64,000 bases of DNA from the NCBI GenBank assembly GCA_003988855.1, contig QYAI01000120.1, positions 56,337 through 120,336 on the forward strand. The letters run 5' to 3'. Source of the DNA: Arachnopeziza araneosa. Its lineage: Eukaryota; Ascomycota; Leotiomycetes; Helotiales; Arachnopezizaceae. Shown piece after piece: positions 23,013-33,665 of this stretch. Both the position numbers and the translations under genes were made by a program. The notes under the pieces are model-generated. The model worked only from the letters and a program-made list of their open reading frames with translations, did not search any database and had not been told where the DNA came from. Numbering within the stretch: position 1 is the stretch's first letter; the number at the start of each line of letters is the position of its first letter.

Positions 23013-25980
23013 ATGCGTTTTCGATCCTTCGGTGCCATCGCAGGCGCCTTTGGGCTTGCTGCACTGGCTGTTGCATCTCCGTAAGCTGACCTCCTTGCCT
23101 TGAAATAGCGCGTTTGTTACTAAAATCTATTCATCAGCGACAGCAACCTTGATACTTGTGCTGCGAGCCTCTCCACTGTCACTTTGACTGTGCAGTCTGT
23201 CGTTACCGTTCATGACGCTCCTACCAGCACTGTCTACATTGGTATGAGCGAGCTTCCTACCACTACGTTGACCAGCGTTGATACCACAACCTCATTCACC
23301 ACACAAGTCTCGGCAATTGTTACTGTTTCCAAAGCTGCGGCTGCAGTTACAACCCCGATCTACGATGCTACTGTCACTGAGACTGTCTTTGCTACAATTA
23401 GCAATGTTCATGCTGCCTCTGGTCAATCTGTCAGCTCTAGCGAGATTGCCACCTCGAATGGTCCCTTCAGCTACATTGTGAACCATGATACAACCTCCTG
23501 GCTGAATGGTCAAACTCCTCCGTCTGCGTCGACTTACGTTGTTTTGACAAGTGCTGTTACTATTATTCCTCTCGAATCTGTTCCTGCCACCTCCGTAGAT
23601 GAGACGAGTACTTTAACATCCAAGAAGACTGTGTTCCTCACTCAGCCTCTTACTGTTACCGAGACAGCAAGCCTTGCAACATCTACTAGCTTATGGCACT
23701 TTTATCCTTCTGTATCAGCTAACGCAGGCTTCTCTAGTTTCACTATGGCTTCCGGAGGATGGAATCTGTCTTCGTCCACAGCAACCGCTGCTGGTGTTGT
23801 CATCTCGAGCCCAGGGTCACTTTCATCTTCTGCTGGTGGGATTCATATCTCCCACTCAAGTATTGACATCTATAATCCATCGAACGGCGTTATTCCAATC
23901 TTGACCACCCTTACTGCATCTGCAGGTTTCACTTCTCAATCCTCGAGACCCTCGGGCCCAATTACTGCTGTCCCTTATGTCAACTCAACTTCTATTGCCA
24001 ATACCAGCTCTGGCTTTGGTGCAGTCACATCGGTGTCAACCTCATGCTCTGAGAATACCACTATTTCGTCTTCTACATCTGCCATCGCTACGGCAAGCAG
24101 CTCAGCTCTTGGTGCTTTAACCTCTTTACTATCGGCTTCTCGAACAGTAAACGGCACTGGCATTACTATGTCTTCGATCCCGGCTGTTTTCACTAGCTCT
24201 GCACTTAGCGCCTTGACTTCTCTTTCGTTACCAACGCGTACGCAGAATACGACTACGCTGACGGTCTCTTCAGCTCCTGCTTTGAGAACTACTTCTGCGT
24301 TGGGTGCCTTGACATCTACTCTATCGACATCATGTACAGAGAACTCAACTTTGACCACTTCGGCAGCTTCTGACTCAACTATCAGCTCTGCACTAGGCGC
24401 ATTCAGTTCTCTTCTATCAACGTCGTGTACAGAGAACTCAACTTTGACCGCTTCAGCAGCTTCTGCCTCAAGTATCAGCTCTGCACTGGGCGCACTCACT
24501 TCTCTTTCACCAACATCATTCCCGAAGAACTCCACTACTTTGATTACCTCGGCAACCTCGGCTTTGATCACTAGCTCTACTATTAGTATTATATCATCGC
24601 TTTCATCAACTACGTGCACTGAGAACACCACTACCTCGATGACCATTTCAACTTCCAGCTCCCTCGTCAGTTCTTCTTTTGATGTCTTAGCGTCAATCTC
24701 ATCCACCTCGTGCTCAGATAATGCCACCTTTGCAACTTCTGTACCGAGTTCTTCCCTTGGTCTGACAACGACTACGACTGTTGATTCAACTTCTGGTTCT
24801 GTAACGTCGACAAACCTTAGCTCTGGCGTATCTACTGTCCTTTCATCTAGCGGGTCCGGGCCAACCCCAGTCAATACTTCCACTGCTGTTTTGAGCTCCG
24901 CCGGTTCGGCTCTTGGCGTTTTGACGTCACTGTCGTTCAACAACGTACCAACTATTGGTTCAACTTCCTCCGCAGCAGCTTCTTCTACTAGTAGCCTGGG
25001 TTCAACCAACTTATTACCTTTGAACTCCTCAGTTTTCATTGCAACAAGCACGTCAATGCTGGCATCGACGAGCACTACATCTATCCAGTTGAGCTCAGGG
25101 TTATTAAGCTTGCCTAACACTTCGCCTACCACTTTGTTGACATCATTTGCGTCGTCTTCATTCAACAGCCAATTGTCATCAAACCAACCATCAACAACAA
25201 CATCGAGCCCTACCTCTACGTCAGCCTATGCCGTTTCCACTGCTAGCATGTGCGGCGAAGTTGGCGATTTTTCATTGAATGTATGTGATGATCCGATCCT
25301 GTGTCTGCTTGCGACTTTTAATTCTTAAAACACTCCTCCCAGAATATCGTTCTCATGCTAACATGAATCAGTTTGATGATATTCCACCCCTCAGCATCGG
25401 CAACCAGAGCATTAACACTGTCCAGCCGGCTCCAATATTCAGCCCATACCATCAATTTGACTTCTCTGATGGTTTCACTGTTGTTCCACCACCTACTGAT
25501 CCATACCTTCCTTCATCACCCCCTCTTTTACTAGAGTTCATTCCAAACTTCAATACCAGTGGCACCAAACCCAACGGTGATCCTAACACTCTAGAGCTCG
25601 GGTACTCGGGTGATATCGGCAACGGTGATCACGGTCTCACTGGCTGCTTTGGCTTCAATGCCTACGGCGCTTCCTTTGGTTGTGACTCTACTGGCCCTGA
25701 CTGCGTTTTCTTCTTTACTGGCTTCCGGTATAATCGCATCTCTGGTCAGACGCTTCCGGTCGTTCAGCAGTCCATCGCAGTTCCCGCTTGTCCAACCCTC
25801 CTGAACTGCGAGCTTGAGGCTGTCGATCTTCCTTCCACCTTTGTTAATCTTGACACGCTCCGCATCAACGTCACCGTTGCCGGGGAACCAAAGATTTGGT
25901 GGATGGATGATCTGGCCCTGGGCTGGTTCAACAACACTTGCACTGCTGGCTTATGCCGTCTCAGTGCCCATCTCCACTAA
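23013..25980 (+). CDS. Large secreted Ser/Thr-rich mucin-like surface protein
   Basis: Exons 23013-23080, 23138-25280 and 25372-25980 give 939 aa. The first exon encodes a signal peptide (MRFRSFGAIAGAFGLAALAVASP). The central 600 residues are Ser/Thr/Ala-rich and contain degenerate repeats around SALGALTSL and STSCTENSTL, typical of heavily O-glycosylated wall adhesins. The last exon encodes a folded C-terminal domain of about 200 residues, starting FDDIPPLSIGNQSINTVQPAP, with GYSGDIGNGDHGLTGCFGFNAYGASFGC, paired cysteines and ending near WFNNTC. This combination is common among uncharacterised ascomycete surface proteins (a DUF-type domain). No GPI signal is visible. It is probably wall-associated or secreted. 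Confidence 0.78.
24090..24720 (+). repeat. Degenerate coding repeats in the mucin gene
   Basis: At least six imperfect copies of a unit of about 105-130 bp encode SALGALTSLxSTSCTENSTLTxSAAS-like segments. They are most similar at about 24290-24500, where successive copies are nearly identical in amino acid sequence. Such repeats expand and contract by recombination. Confidence 0.6.
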
Positions 25981-27081
25981 AGTTGTTCTTCTCTGTCACA
26001 TGTAATAGGTTGCAGCTTTGCTCTGGGAGCTCAGTCTAAACTTTTGATTGACATGAAGAAACATATACTTTCTCTGTTAATGATGTCCGATTATTAATTT
26101 CGATTCTGAACACAACGATTGATTTCCGCGAGATTGTTATTCGCATTTGACTCACTATGGTGTGGAGAATGACGAAACGCGTGTTAGATTTACTGCACCA
26201 TTGCTCTTTAGATATGCTAGGGACGGCTAGCTGCTCATGTATACTAGGAACCCGACTTGGCTATCGCTGATTAGGGAACGTAGTTCACAGAGACTATAAC
26301 GAATAGATATGATATCAATGAATGCGATTCGTGTGATGCATGTTTGCGCTCTTCGTGATGACAATAACTCCGTAGTTAGTGAGACAGAAACCAGATTATA
26401 CCATGATTTCAAGTTCACATTAAGAGGGAGATGGATTTGTTGGTAAGTAGAAAATCAATGAATCTTTGGTATAAAAGTATACTCCAACTTGTAAGCTAAG
26501 GGCTATATAATCGATAATTCTTTCCAACATGTAAATATTTCAAGAGTCGAAGGCTAGGTTAAAGAAGTATTCAAATATCTCATAACTCATCTATCATGTT
26601 CTCGATCCTATTCCACGTCTGGTCTGCCCAATAGACGGTGATGAGTAAACCCCACAAGATAAGTCGTCTTGAATCCGGGGGAATCCCGACCCTCCGCAGG
26701 AACGTGGTCGATGCGGCTCGCGCGTGCAGTGCTCTGGAACCAACAGCACGGTCGGTCGAGGGCGACTAACCCGGAGTTGTGACGGGAATAGGGAATCTCG
26801 GCGACGACGAAGAGGGGAGGGATGCGGGGTGCGGGGTTAGCTCAGCAAGCATCTCCCAGCAATCAAGACGCCCCGAGCGATCATCCTTAGCGGTTCCGGT
26901 GGAAGAGTGGCCGTGGGCGGGAATATGGTAGATCCGAGGATGAGCGAGAGAGGAATCCGAGATAGAAGTATAACTCACTCCCTTGGTACTGTTGTACTTG
27001 TGTTACGTCGAGTTGTTTTATTCGAACATTGAACCATCCAGGAACCCTCTATCCATATCCCAAATAAACATTATTCTTGAC
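25981..27081. other. Intergenic, no gene seen
   Basis: About 1.1 kb. The right part (26640-26990) is GC-rich and precedes the sugar-porter ATG. Nothing identifiable. Confidence 0.55.
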
Positions 27082-28969
27082 ATGGAGACGTACAGTTTCT
27101 ACAACGTCTCGGTATACCTCCCTCCTCCGCATATCACAACAGGAAACTAACCTCTCAAGGTCGTCCTCTTCGCGGCATTCGGCTCCCTCTTCACCGGCTA
27201 CTCGCTGGCTATTATCGTCGCCACCATCGGCCAGCCCACGTGGTACAAATCCCTGAATCTGCAGGCCGATACCACGGGTCCTGGCTACAGCCATACCACC
27301 ACCATCATCGGCGCCTCCAATGGCGTCTTCTTCGCCGGCGGAACGCTGGGTTGCGTCCTTGGGGGCTGGCTGGGTGACCGGCTGGGCCGCGTGAATGGGT
27401 TCAGAGTTGCTGCTCTGGTGGGCATCGTCGGTGCTGGGATCCAGACGGGCGCGGTGAATCAGGCCATGGTTCGTCTCGTTTGATACTCTGATGCTAGATT
27501 GTCTTGGGAGGGCTGCTGATGTGAACAGTGGCTGGTTGGACGCGTCATCACGGGTTTTGCTGCCGGACAGACCATGGTGGCCATGCCAACTTACTTTTCC
27601 GAGGTTTCGCCTCCTCATTCTCGGGGTTTGATGGCAGGGGCACATGGGTCTTTTATTAACATAGGTTTTGCGGTTGCCGGATGGGTTGGGTATGTATCTG
27701 GATTGGCTGCGATGCTTGATCAAGTCAGCTTGAATCTGACTGTCTCATCTAGATTTGGATGCTTCTTCGACTCGTCTTCGTCTTTCGGATGGCGATTCCC
27801 GAATGCTGTTCTGGCTCTATGGGGCCTATGCTTGCTAGGTGGATCTTTTTTCGGTAAGACTTTTCTTCAGCTTGAAACAGGAAGCTGATGTGCCGCAAGT
27901 TCCTGAGAGTCCTCGTTGGCTGGTATCCAAAGGCTGGGACGACAAAGCTTTGGAGATTCTCTGCAAACTTCATCACGACCCCTCTGACCCGGAAGATCAT
28001 TTCGCCCATCGAGAACTACGCTTGATCCAAAGTCAACTGGAGGTTGACCGGAACTTGATCGAAGAACATGGCCAATGGCAGCTCTTCACCATCCCGACCT
28101 ATCGCCGGCGTAGCATCCTGGGATTTGTGGTTATGATGGGTGGTCAAAATATTGGTGTCTTGGTCATCAATAACTATAACACCCTACTGTACGAGTCACT
28201 TGGCCTGACGAATAAAGAAGCGCTCGTGGTAGGTGCAGCGTATAATACGTGGGCTGCTTTTGCGAACATGGGTGGAGCGACAATATCTGACCGGTTAGGA
28301 CGTCGGAAAGCTCTGCGTAAGCCACGTTCTCCTTCCCTGATATTAAGAAGTTGGTGGGAATAATACTGATGAGCTTCCGCAGTAATCGGCTACTCTGGCT
28401 GCATTGTGATGTTCGTTATCGCTACGGGTTTAATTGCCAAATTTAGCGAGAACTCATCCAAGAGCTACGCAGCAGCTGCGGTTACATTCCTCTTCCTCTA
28501 CGTCTTCTTGTAAGTATTCCACCAGCTCCACACGTCACCACATCGCATCAGTCTTTGATATGAAACAGTTATGGCGCTTTCATCGATGTGAATCAATACA
28601 CCGTCGCTACCGAGATCTTCCCTTCCCATCTGCGCTCGCAAGGCTCCTCATACTCGCTCGCCGCATTCTTCCTGACCGATGTGCTCTGGGTCGATCTCGC
28701 AGCGACGGCACAAGCAACCATTGGCTGGAAATATTATCTCGTCTTCCTCGGCCTCGGAATCGTTCACCTGGTCCATCTGTGGTTCAAGCTTCCCGAGGTA
28801 TGTAATCCGTCGAGCTCTAATCTATACCGAATCTGATCTCTTGCCTCGTTAGACGTCCGGCCTTGCTCTGGAGGAAATCGATGCTTTGTTCGGAAAAGAG
28901 CAGACTGCGACTGCGAATGATGAAGCTGGTGAGAAGACTGCTGTGGTGGAAGAAGAACGCAAGTTGTGA
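27082..28969 (+). CDS. MFS sugar porter (hexose/disaccharide transporter-like)
   Basis: Eight exons (27082-27111, 27160-27468, 27529-27689, 27753-27853, 27900-28316, 28383-28509, 28569-28797, 28853-28969) give 496 aa. Sugar-porter signatures are present: GGWLGDRLGRVN between helices 2 and 3, GRVITGFAAGQTMVAMPTYFSEVSPPHSRG, PESPRWLVSKG, DRLGRRKAL, and YTVATEIFPSHLRSQGSSYS near helix 10. Twelve hydrophobic segments are expected. It should be a proton-coupled sugar importer in the plasma membrane. The family is certain; the sugar cannot be assigned. Its tail is acidic (VVEEERKL). Phases at all seven introns agree. Confidence 0.87.
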
Positions 28970-29430
28970 TGGTGCAAGACTAGAAGGCAGCGATGTTGGT
29001 ATATTGGGAAGCTGTATGCTTGAAAAGACTCTTAGTATTATTATATCTAAAGAACTTGCAAAGACTAAACTGTCATCTCTAATGCGAGTATAAGTTGAGC
29101 ATAGAGTCTCGATCCAATGCTGTCTCCAAGTTCCTATCAGTTCGTGATCTTGTGTCGCTTGGCATCTGGAACCCTAGCTGAACCATTGAAGTTTTCTTCC
29201 ACAACACATGCCATACGCAAACCTCGGAGAAAGCCCGATTTGTCTACAAGCTGGAACATGGCTCGGAGTATCAAAGGAATTCCGGTACTCACGACGGAAG
29301 GCACTAGCCTAGTGTGTTCCACTACTCTATCGTGCTCTAGCATTTCCCGTGACAGTAAGTCTTGAGGCATGTTGAGCATCAAGTTGATCGCACGAGGTAA
29401 GCGAGTTGCGAAGCACAACAACACCAAAAG
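28970..29430. other. Intergenic, no gene seen
   Basis: Region after the sugar porter. Short ORFs only; AT content rises towards the repeat array. Confidence 0.5.
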
Positions 29431-30110
29431 AGAGGAAAGGTATATAAATTTACTTCGAGTCGTTCGAGTCGCAAACTAACTTGATGCAACTTCCAAGTCT
29501 CTAGATAGTGTCACCATTTGCGAAATGTAACATGACTAAAAGAGCGACGGAGAAAGGATGTCTTTCTCTCGAGTTGCGCAAGTCGCAAAACGATTAATTT
29601 TCAGGTCTCTTGACGGGCATGCGAAGTGCGAAGTGCAACAAAACTAGGGGAGACAAAAGAAGGATAAATTTCCTTTGGATTTCTTGAGTCGCTAACTACT
29701 TCACTTGATGCGATTTCCAAGTCCAAGATGGAGGGGTAGAGTATGCGAAATGCAACAAGACTAAGAGACACGAAAGAAGGATAATTAAATTTCCTTTGGA
29801 TTCCTCGAGTCGCTAACTACTTCACTTGATGTGATTTCCAAGTCCAAGATGGAGGGGGAGAATCTGCGAAGTGCAACAAAACCAAAGAAACGAAAGATAG
29901 ATAAATTTACCTTGAGTTATTTAAGTCGCAAACTAAATTTATGTAACTTCCAAGTCTCTAGATAGTATAATAATTTGTAAAATGTAATAAAACTAAGAGT
30001 AACAAAAAAGATATGTTTCTTTCAAAGTTGTTCGAGTCGCTAAACAATCAATTTTCAAGTCCCTCGACGGGGCAGGGCTGCGAAGTGCAACAAAACTAAG
30101 AAAGAAAGAC
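29430..30110. repeat. Degenerate tandem array, about 105-120 bp period, six units
   Basis: Six diverged units share a GCGAARTGCAACAAAACTAAG core, at about 29520, 29628, 29745, 29866, 29976 and 30080, alternating with a CGAGTCGCWAAC...TTCCAAGTC segment. Spacing between cores is 104-121 bp. No ORF runs through. The third and fourth units are the most alike. Confidence 0.7.
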
Positions 30111-30779
30111 AAAAAATGGAAAAATTTTCCCCAAGTTGTTGACACAAATATTGAGACATGCTGTTGAATTTATTGAAATGTAGTATTCTAATGTTGCTTG
30201 GTTATCTCCACCATGGAAGAATCGTTGGATAGGCCCACGGTGTCACGAATCTAAGACCTCCCATTCGTGATCACGTGCCAAGAGCCAGCCTTGCAAGGCT
30301 GAAGCCAGGCCACCAGGCAGACTAGCGCGTCTGGGGTATAGAATGGTCTAAAATAGAGCCTTCAACTTTCTTTCCAAGCCTCTGATTTGGCCTCGTGACA
30401 CACGGCAGGAAATTCGAGATCTATGCCCGAATCTGGATCCGTGAGGTGACCGCTGGGGAAGCCTTCTGTGGTGGCTGCCCAGAAGTAATTATTGGCCAGA
30501 AGAGGAGCGAATACTACTGAGTTGTCAAGTAGATGAAACGGGAATGAGCTCAGCGCCAAAATGACGCACAGTACGCTCTTTTGTTCCGATACTCTCACAA
30601 ATTTTGGGGGCTTAGTTTTCAATCGTGTGCTATTTGTGTTGCCTATGGGCAAGTTCCATCTCTTCTCTCGAGGGTGGGTTGAGCAACTGCATAGATGTCG
30701 TATTGTTGAGGATCAAGCCCTTGACATAACCGGGTTGGTGTGTGTGAGTGAATCGATGAGATTCAGGACCTGAGAGCCC

Positions 30780-31120
30780 GAGGAGCGGGTGAGAGCCTTG
30801 GCACCGCGAAGTGCAACAAAAAGAGTGATGTACTAGTGAATTGAGGAAATAGAGACCTAAGAGACCTAAGAGACCGAAGAGCGGGTGAGAGCCCTGGTAC
30901 CGCGAAGTGCAACAAAGTAATCTGCACATTCCGAGTGAATTAAAATTATTAAGAATCCGGGAGCGGGTAAGAGGCCTAGCACCGCGAAATGCAACAAAAC
31001 GATTAATTTACTAGTGAATCAAAGAGCCCCAGGAACCGGAGGAGACCAGAGAGCACGAGCACAGCGAAGTGCAACAAAACGATTAACGTACCAGTGAATC
31101 AAAGAGCCCCAGGAACCCGA
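30780..31120. repeat. Second array sharing the GCGAAGTGCAACAAA core, about 80-96 bp period
   Basis: Four units with cores at about 30806, 30902, 30984 and 31064. Each core is preceded by a GAGCGGGTGAGAGCC- or GAGCCC-like segment and followed by ACTAGTGAATYAA-like sequence. The core is the same as in the array at 29430-30110, but the rest of the unit differs. Confidence 0.65.
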
Positions 31121-31179
31121 GGAGAGCAGGAAAGCGCCAACAGCCTCTGGCCAAAGTCACGGGATATATTTCTCATTGC

Positions 31180-31650
31180 AAATCACAAGGAGAGGAGATG
31201 CCCGAGTTCAAAACAGTTCTCGACCACTCTCTCCTTCTCAAGATTGATACGACGTGGATGACCAGATGCAGCCAGGTATTCAAGGACCTTGCGCCGTATC
31301 TGCTCATCGCCCACGCAAACCATCCCATGCTGAAGAAGCGAATGCAAGTGGAAAGGCCCACAGATGCTCGAAGGGTGGATAAGAATCCGCCAAACCACCG
31401 CTGCTTGAATTTTCGAGGTGCCGTATCAATATCGTCGGCGATAGAGAGTTCTTGAATCAGAGGTTGGCTTTGGTGGTTCTGGTGATACTGGCTAGGCGGC
31501 TCCCAGGTTGAGTGGGCCCATATTGCTGTCCGTCAAAGCTTTACCCATATCCTGGATGAGCAACCGCAGCCCAGTTGGAGTATGTTGATATTGCCCAGCC
31601 ATGGAATGGTCAATCTGCTGATTATGAGATTCATGAGGTCAAGAAGAGAG
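31180..31650 (-). pseudogene. Relic of an unrecognised gene
   Basis: On the minus strand a stop-bounded stretch ends with a plausible C-terminus (VVWRILIHPSSICGPFHLHSLLQHG..., EQIRRKVLEYLAASGHPRRINL, last codon near 31183). The adjoining upstream stretch (PPSQYHQNHQSQPLIQELSIADDIDTAPRKFKQ, then QIDHSMAGQYQHTPTGLRLL further up) is in other frames and broken by stops. A Gln/His-rich linker followed by a helical end would fit part of a decayed regulator-like gene, but I cannot name it. Introns could explain some frame changes; upstream stops argue for decay. Confidence 0.35.
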
Positions 31651-31818
31651 TAAAGCACGTTGGAAGTTCAGTGTTCGCTTAATGGGCGCTTAACCATTCC
31701 CATGGAGGAAATCTTGATGGTTCTGCTCGGGTTAAGATGCCAAGCCACACAACATCACGAGCAATAAGAACTGCTGTTTCCAACTGGACGTGCTAACTTT
31801 ATGATACAGGATATAACT

Positions 31819-32769
31819 TTATCCAACAAACTTTTCCAACTGCTTTTGACTCCTCGAATAACACCCCGTTCCACGACATTTCAAATCAAACCACTCCAGA
31901 ACGGTCGTCTCATTCGTCTGGATGTTATGCGTGATCCCAGGCGCGCTGGTCGCCCAGAACTTGTCTCCATAGACACTCGTGATCCAGCCCGAACTCACAT
32001 AGCCCGTGAGTGCCTTGACGGGCGCTGCAGGCAGCCCCAGAACCGCGGTCCACTCCTTGATCTCCTCTTGGAAATTCTGCGGGTACAGCGTGGTATCATT
32101 CGTGCCGTGGAAGACCTGCATCTTGGGTCGGAATCCGGTGTAATCCGGATACGCCGCATCGACAATGCCCTTCCACTGCTCGCTTGTCTTGATGATCTTC
32201 CCCGTGGCACAGTCGTTCGACCAGACATCGTACCCGTTCCCGGCAAAACAGCCAAAAGCCACGCCGGCCCAGGCGCTCCCCGCCGCGAAGACGTCCGGAT
32301 ACGCCCCGAGGAGGACGTTGGTCATCATGGCGCCGGACGACGTGCCCATGGAGAAGACGCGCGCGGGATCAGCGTTGTACTTCTTCAGCGTCCATCGCAC
32401 CATGCTGACGATGCCGAGGCTGTCGCCGCCGCCGTCATGCGTCAGCGTCGCGTTGGAGGAGACGTCCCAGCACTTGTCAGCCGCGTTGGGCGAGTCGGGG
32501 AAGATCATGATGTACCCGTACGTGTCGGCTAGCGTGGCCAGCTGGGTGCCCGTGAAGCAGGCGTGGGCGTCGCCGTGGCACCAGTGAGGATTCACCAAGA
32601 TGGGAGGTGAGGGTGCCAGGGTGCTGGGGACGTAGATGTAGAAGGTGACGTTGGTGGGGTTGGGGCCGAAGTCTGTGGTGATCTGGGTGAGGGGGTTGGC
32701 TGCGGAGAGGACAGATGGGAGGGAGGAGAGGAGCAGGAGAGAAGTGGTGAAGAGGGAATTGGAGAACAT
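31819..32769 (-). CDS. Secreted CE1 / PHB-depolymerase-type esterase (second copy)
   Basis: Intronless, 316 aa from the ATG at 32769. An upstream in-frame start at 32802 would spoil the signal peptide MFSNSLFTTSLLLLSSLPSVLSA, so I reject it. It has the same plan as the esterase at 9831: FGPNPTNVTFYIYVPSTLAP, GYIMIFPDSPN, nucleophile Ser in GTSSG, Asp in FHGTNDTTLY and His in PGITHNIQT. The oxyanion-side segment is NPHWCHGDAHACF rather than LHPCSGSAPSW. The C-terminal KCRGTGCYSRSQKQLEKFVG extends past the partner copy. It is probably a secreted acetylxylan/feruloyl-type esterase. It is GC-rich compared with the 9.8-kb copy, so the two are old paralogues rather than a recent duplication. Confidence 0.85.
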   Translation of the reverse strand: MFSNSLFTTSLLLLSSLPSVLSAANPLTQITTDFGPNPTNVTFYIYVPSTLAPSPPILVNPHWCHGDAHACFTGTQLATLADTYGYIMIFPDSPNAADKCWDVSSNATLTHDGGGDSLGIVSMVRWTLKKYNADPARVFSMGTSSGAMMTNVLLGAYPDVFAAGSAWAGVAFGCFAGNGYDVWSNDCATGKIIKTSEQWKGIVDAAYPDYTGFRPKMQVFHGTNDTTLYPQNFQEEIKEWTAVLGLPAAPVKALTGYVSSGWITSVYGDKFWATSAPGITHNIQTNETTVLEWFDLKCRGTGCYSRSQKQLEKFVG

Positions 32770-33182
32770 ATTGTACGAAATGTAAAAAATCTCAGAGATC
32801 AATGAACGAGAGCGCTTCAGAGAAACTCAAGAAGAGGAGAGTGACTGGCCTCTACCCGTATAAATATTTACCATCTCAGCCAGCCGAGGGGTTCCTGAAT
32901 CCAGATATTCGGGCCCTGGAGTTCCGTCTCGAATGAGGCCAAGCGGCCGTTAATATGGAAGATTGACCACGACCACAAGCGAGATTTCTCCCGCGCAAGC
33001 GAGACAACAACCTCCCCCTATTCAGGCATCTCACGTGACAGCGCGTCCACCCCACTCCCGTCATCCGTCAAGCAACGGCATCGATAGTGATCAAAAACAC
33101 TGCCACGGGCAACACAGAAAAGACTACCAGAGATACATATACAATCACCGTGCGGTCTTCTTCTCGGCCCACGCTCGCGACC
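32770..33182. promoter_or_regulatory. Divergent promoter, esterase / VOC protein
   Basis: A 413-bp head-to-head spacer. A TATA-like TATAAATATT on the esterase side lies near 32860. No other element identified. Confidence 0.4.
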
Positions 33183-33665
33183 ATGACCTCCGCCCCAGCA
33201 CAGGATTACTACCACCACGCGACCCACCACCGCTCCCTGCTAGGCCACATCTCCCTGAGCGTCACCTCGTGCGCGCGCTCCGGGCCCTTCTACACACGCA
33301 TCCTGTCCGCACTCTCCGTGTGCGCCTTCCCAAGCGCCTCTCCCTCGCCCAAGATGCTGCATTTCGGCTTCCGCGCCCCGGACCGCGAGATCCTGACGCT
33401 GCGCGAAGATGCTACGGTCAGCGGCGCCGTGCCGGGGCGAGGGACGCACCTCGCGTTTAACGCGCCGCATCGCGGGGCCGTGATCGGGTTTTGGGAGGAG
33501 GGCGTCAGGAGCGGCGGGACGGATGATGGCAGGCCTGGCTTGAGGGAGGGTTATGGGAGGGGATATTTTGCCGCGTATTTGAGGGATCCGGATGGCTGGC
33601 GGTTGGAGGCTGTTGTGCATGAGGTGGAGGGAGAGGGAGAGGGACAGGGACAGGGAGAGGCGTGA
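33183..33665 (+). CDS. VOC (glyoxalase/dioxygenase-fold) family protein
   Basis: Intronless, 160 aa from the ATG at 33183; the frame is open further upstream but lacks family similarity there. The vicinal-oxygen-chelate fold is suggested by GHISLSV near the N-terminus (metal-ligand His), a central GTHLAFNAPHRGAVIGFWEEG and the closing YFAAYLRDPDGWRLEAVVHE (metal-ligand Glu). The last 15 residues are a Gly/Glu/Gln-rich simple repeat. This family covers many small metalloenzymes and its substrate cannot be predicted. It is GC-rich like the divergent esterase. Confidence 0.75.
   Translation: MTSAPAQDYYHHATHHRSLLGHISLSVTSCARSGPFYTRILSALSVCAFPSASPSPKMLHFGFRAPDREILTLREDATVSGAVPGRGTHLAFNAPHRGAVIGFWEEGVRSGGTDDGRPGLREGYGRGYFAAYLRDPDGWRLEAVVHEVEGEGEGQGQGEA

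Noticed and set aside
22798..23076. 92-codon minus-strand ORF
   Set aside because: Antisense of the mucin gene's leader and signal-peptide exon.
23975..25165. 396-codon minus-strand ORF inside the mucin gene
   Set aside because: It is the complement of Ser/Thr-rich repeats; the Val/Glu-rich product is a codon-bias shadow of the well-supported plus-strand gene.
29430..31120. Possible CRISPR-like array
   Set aside because: Units are diverged along their whole length, spacers are not unique, and the genome is eukaryotic.
31801..32532. 243-codon plus-strand ORF
   Set aside because: Antisense of the CE1 esterase, caused by high GC content.
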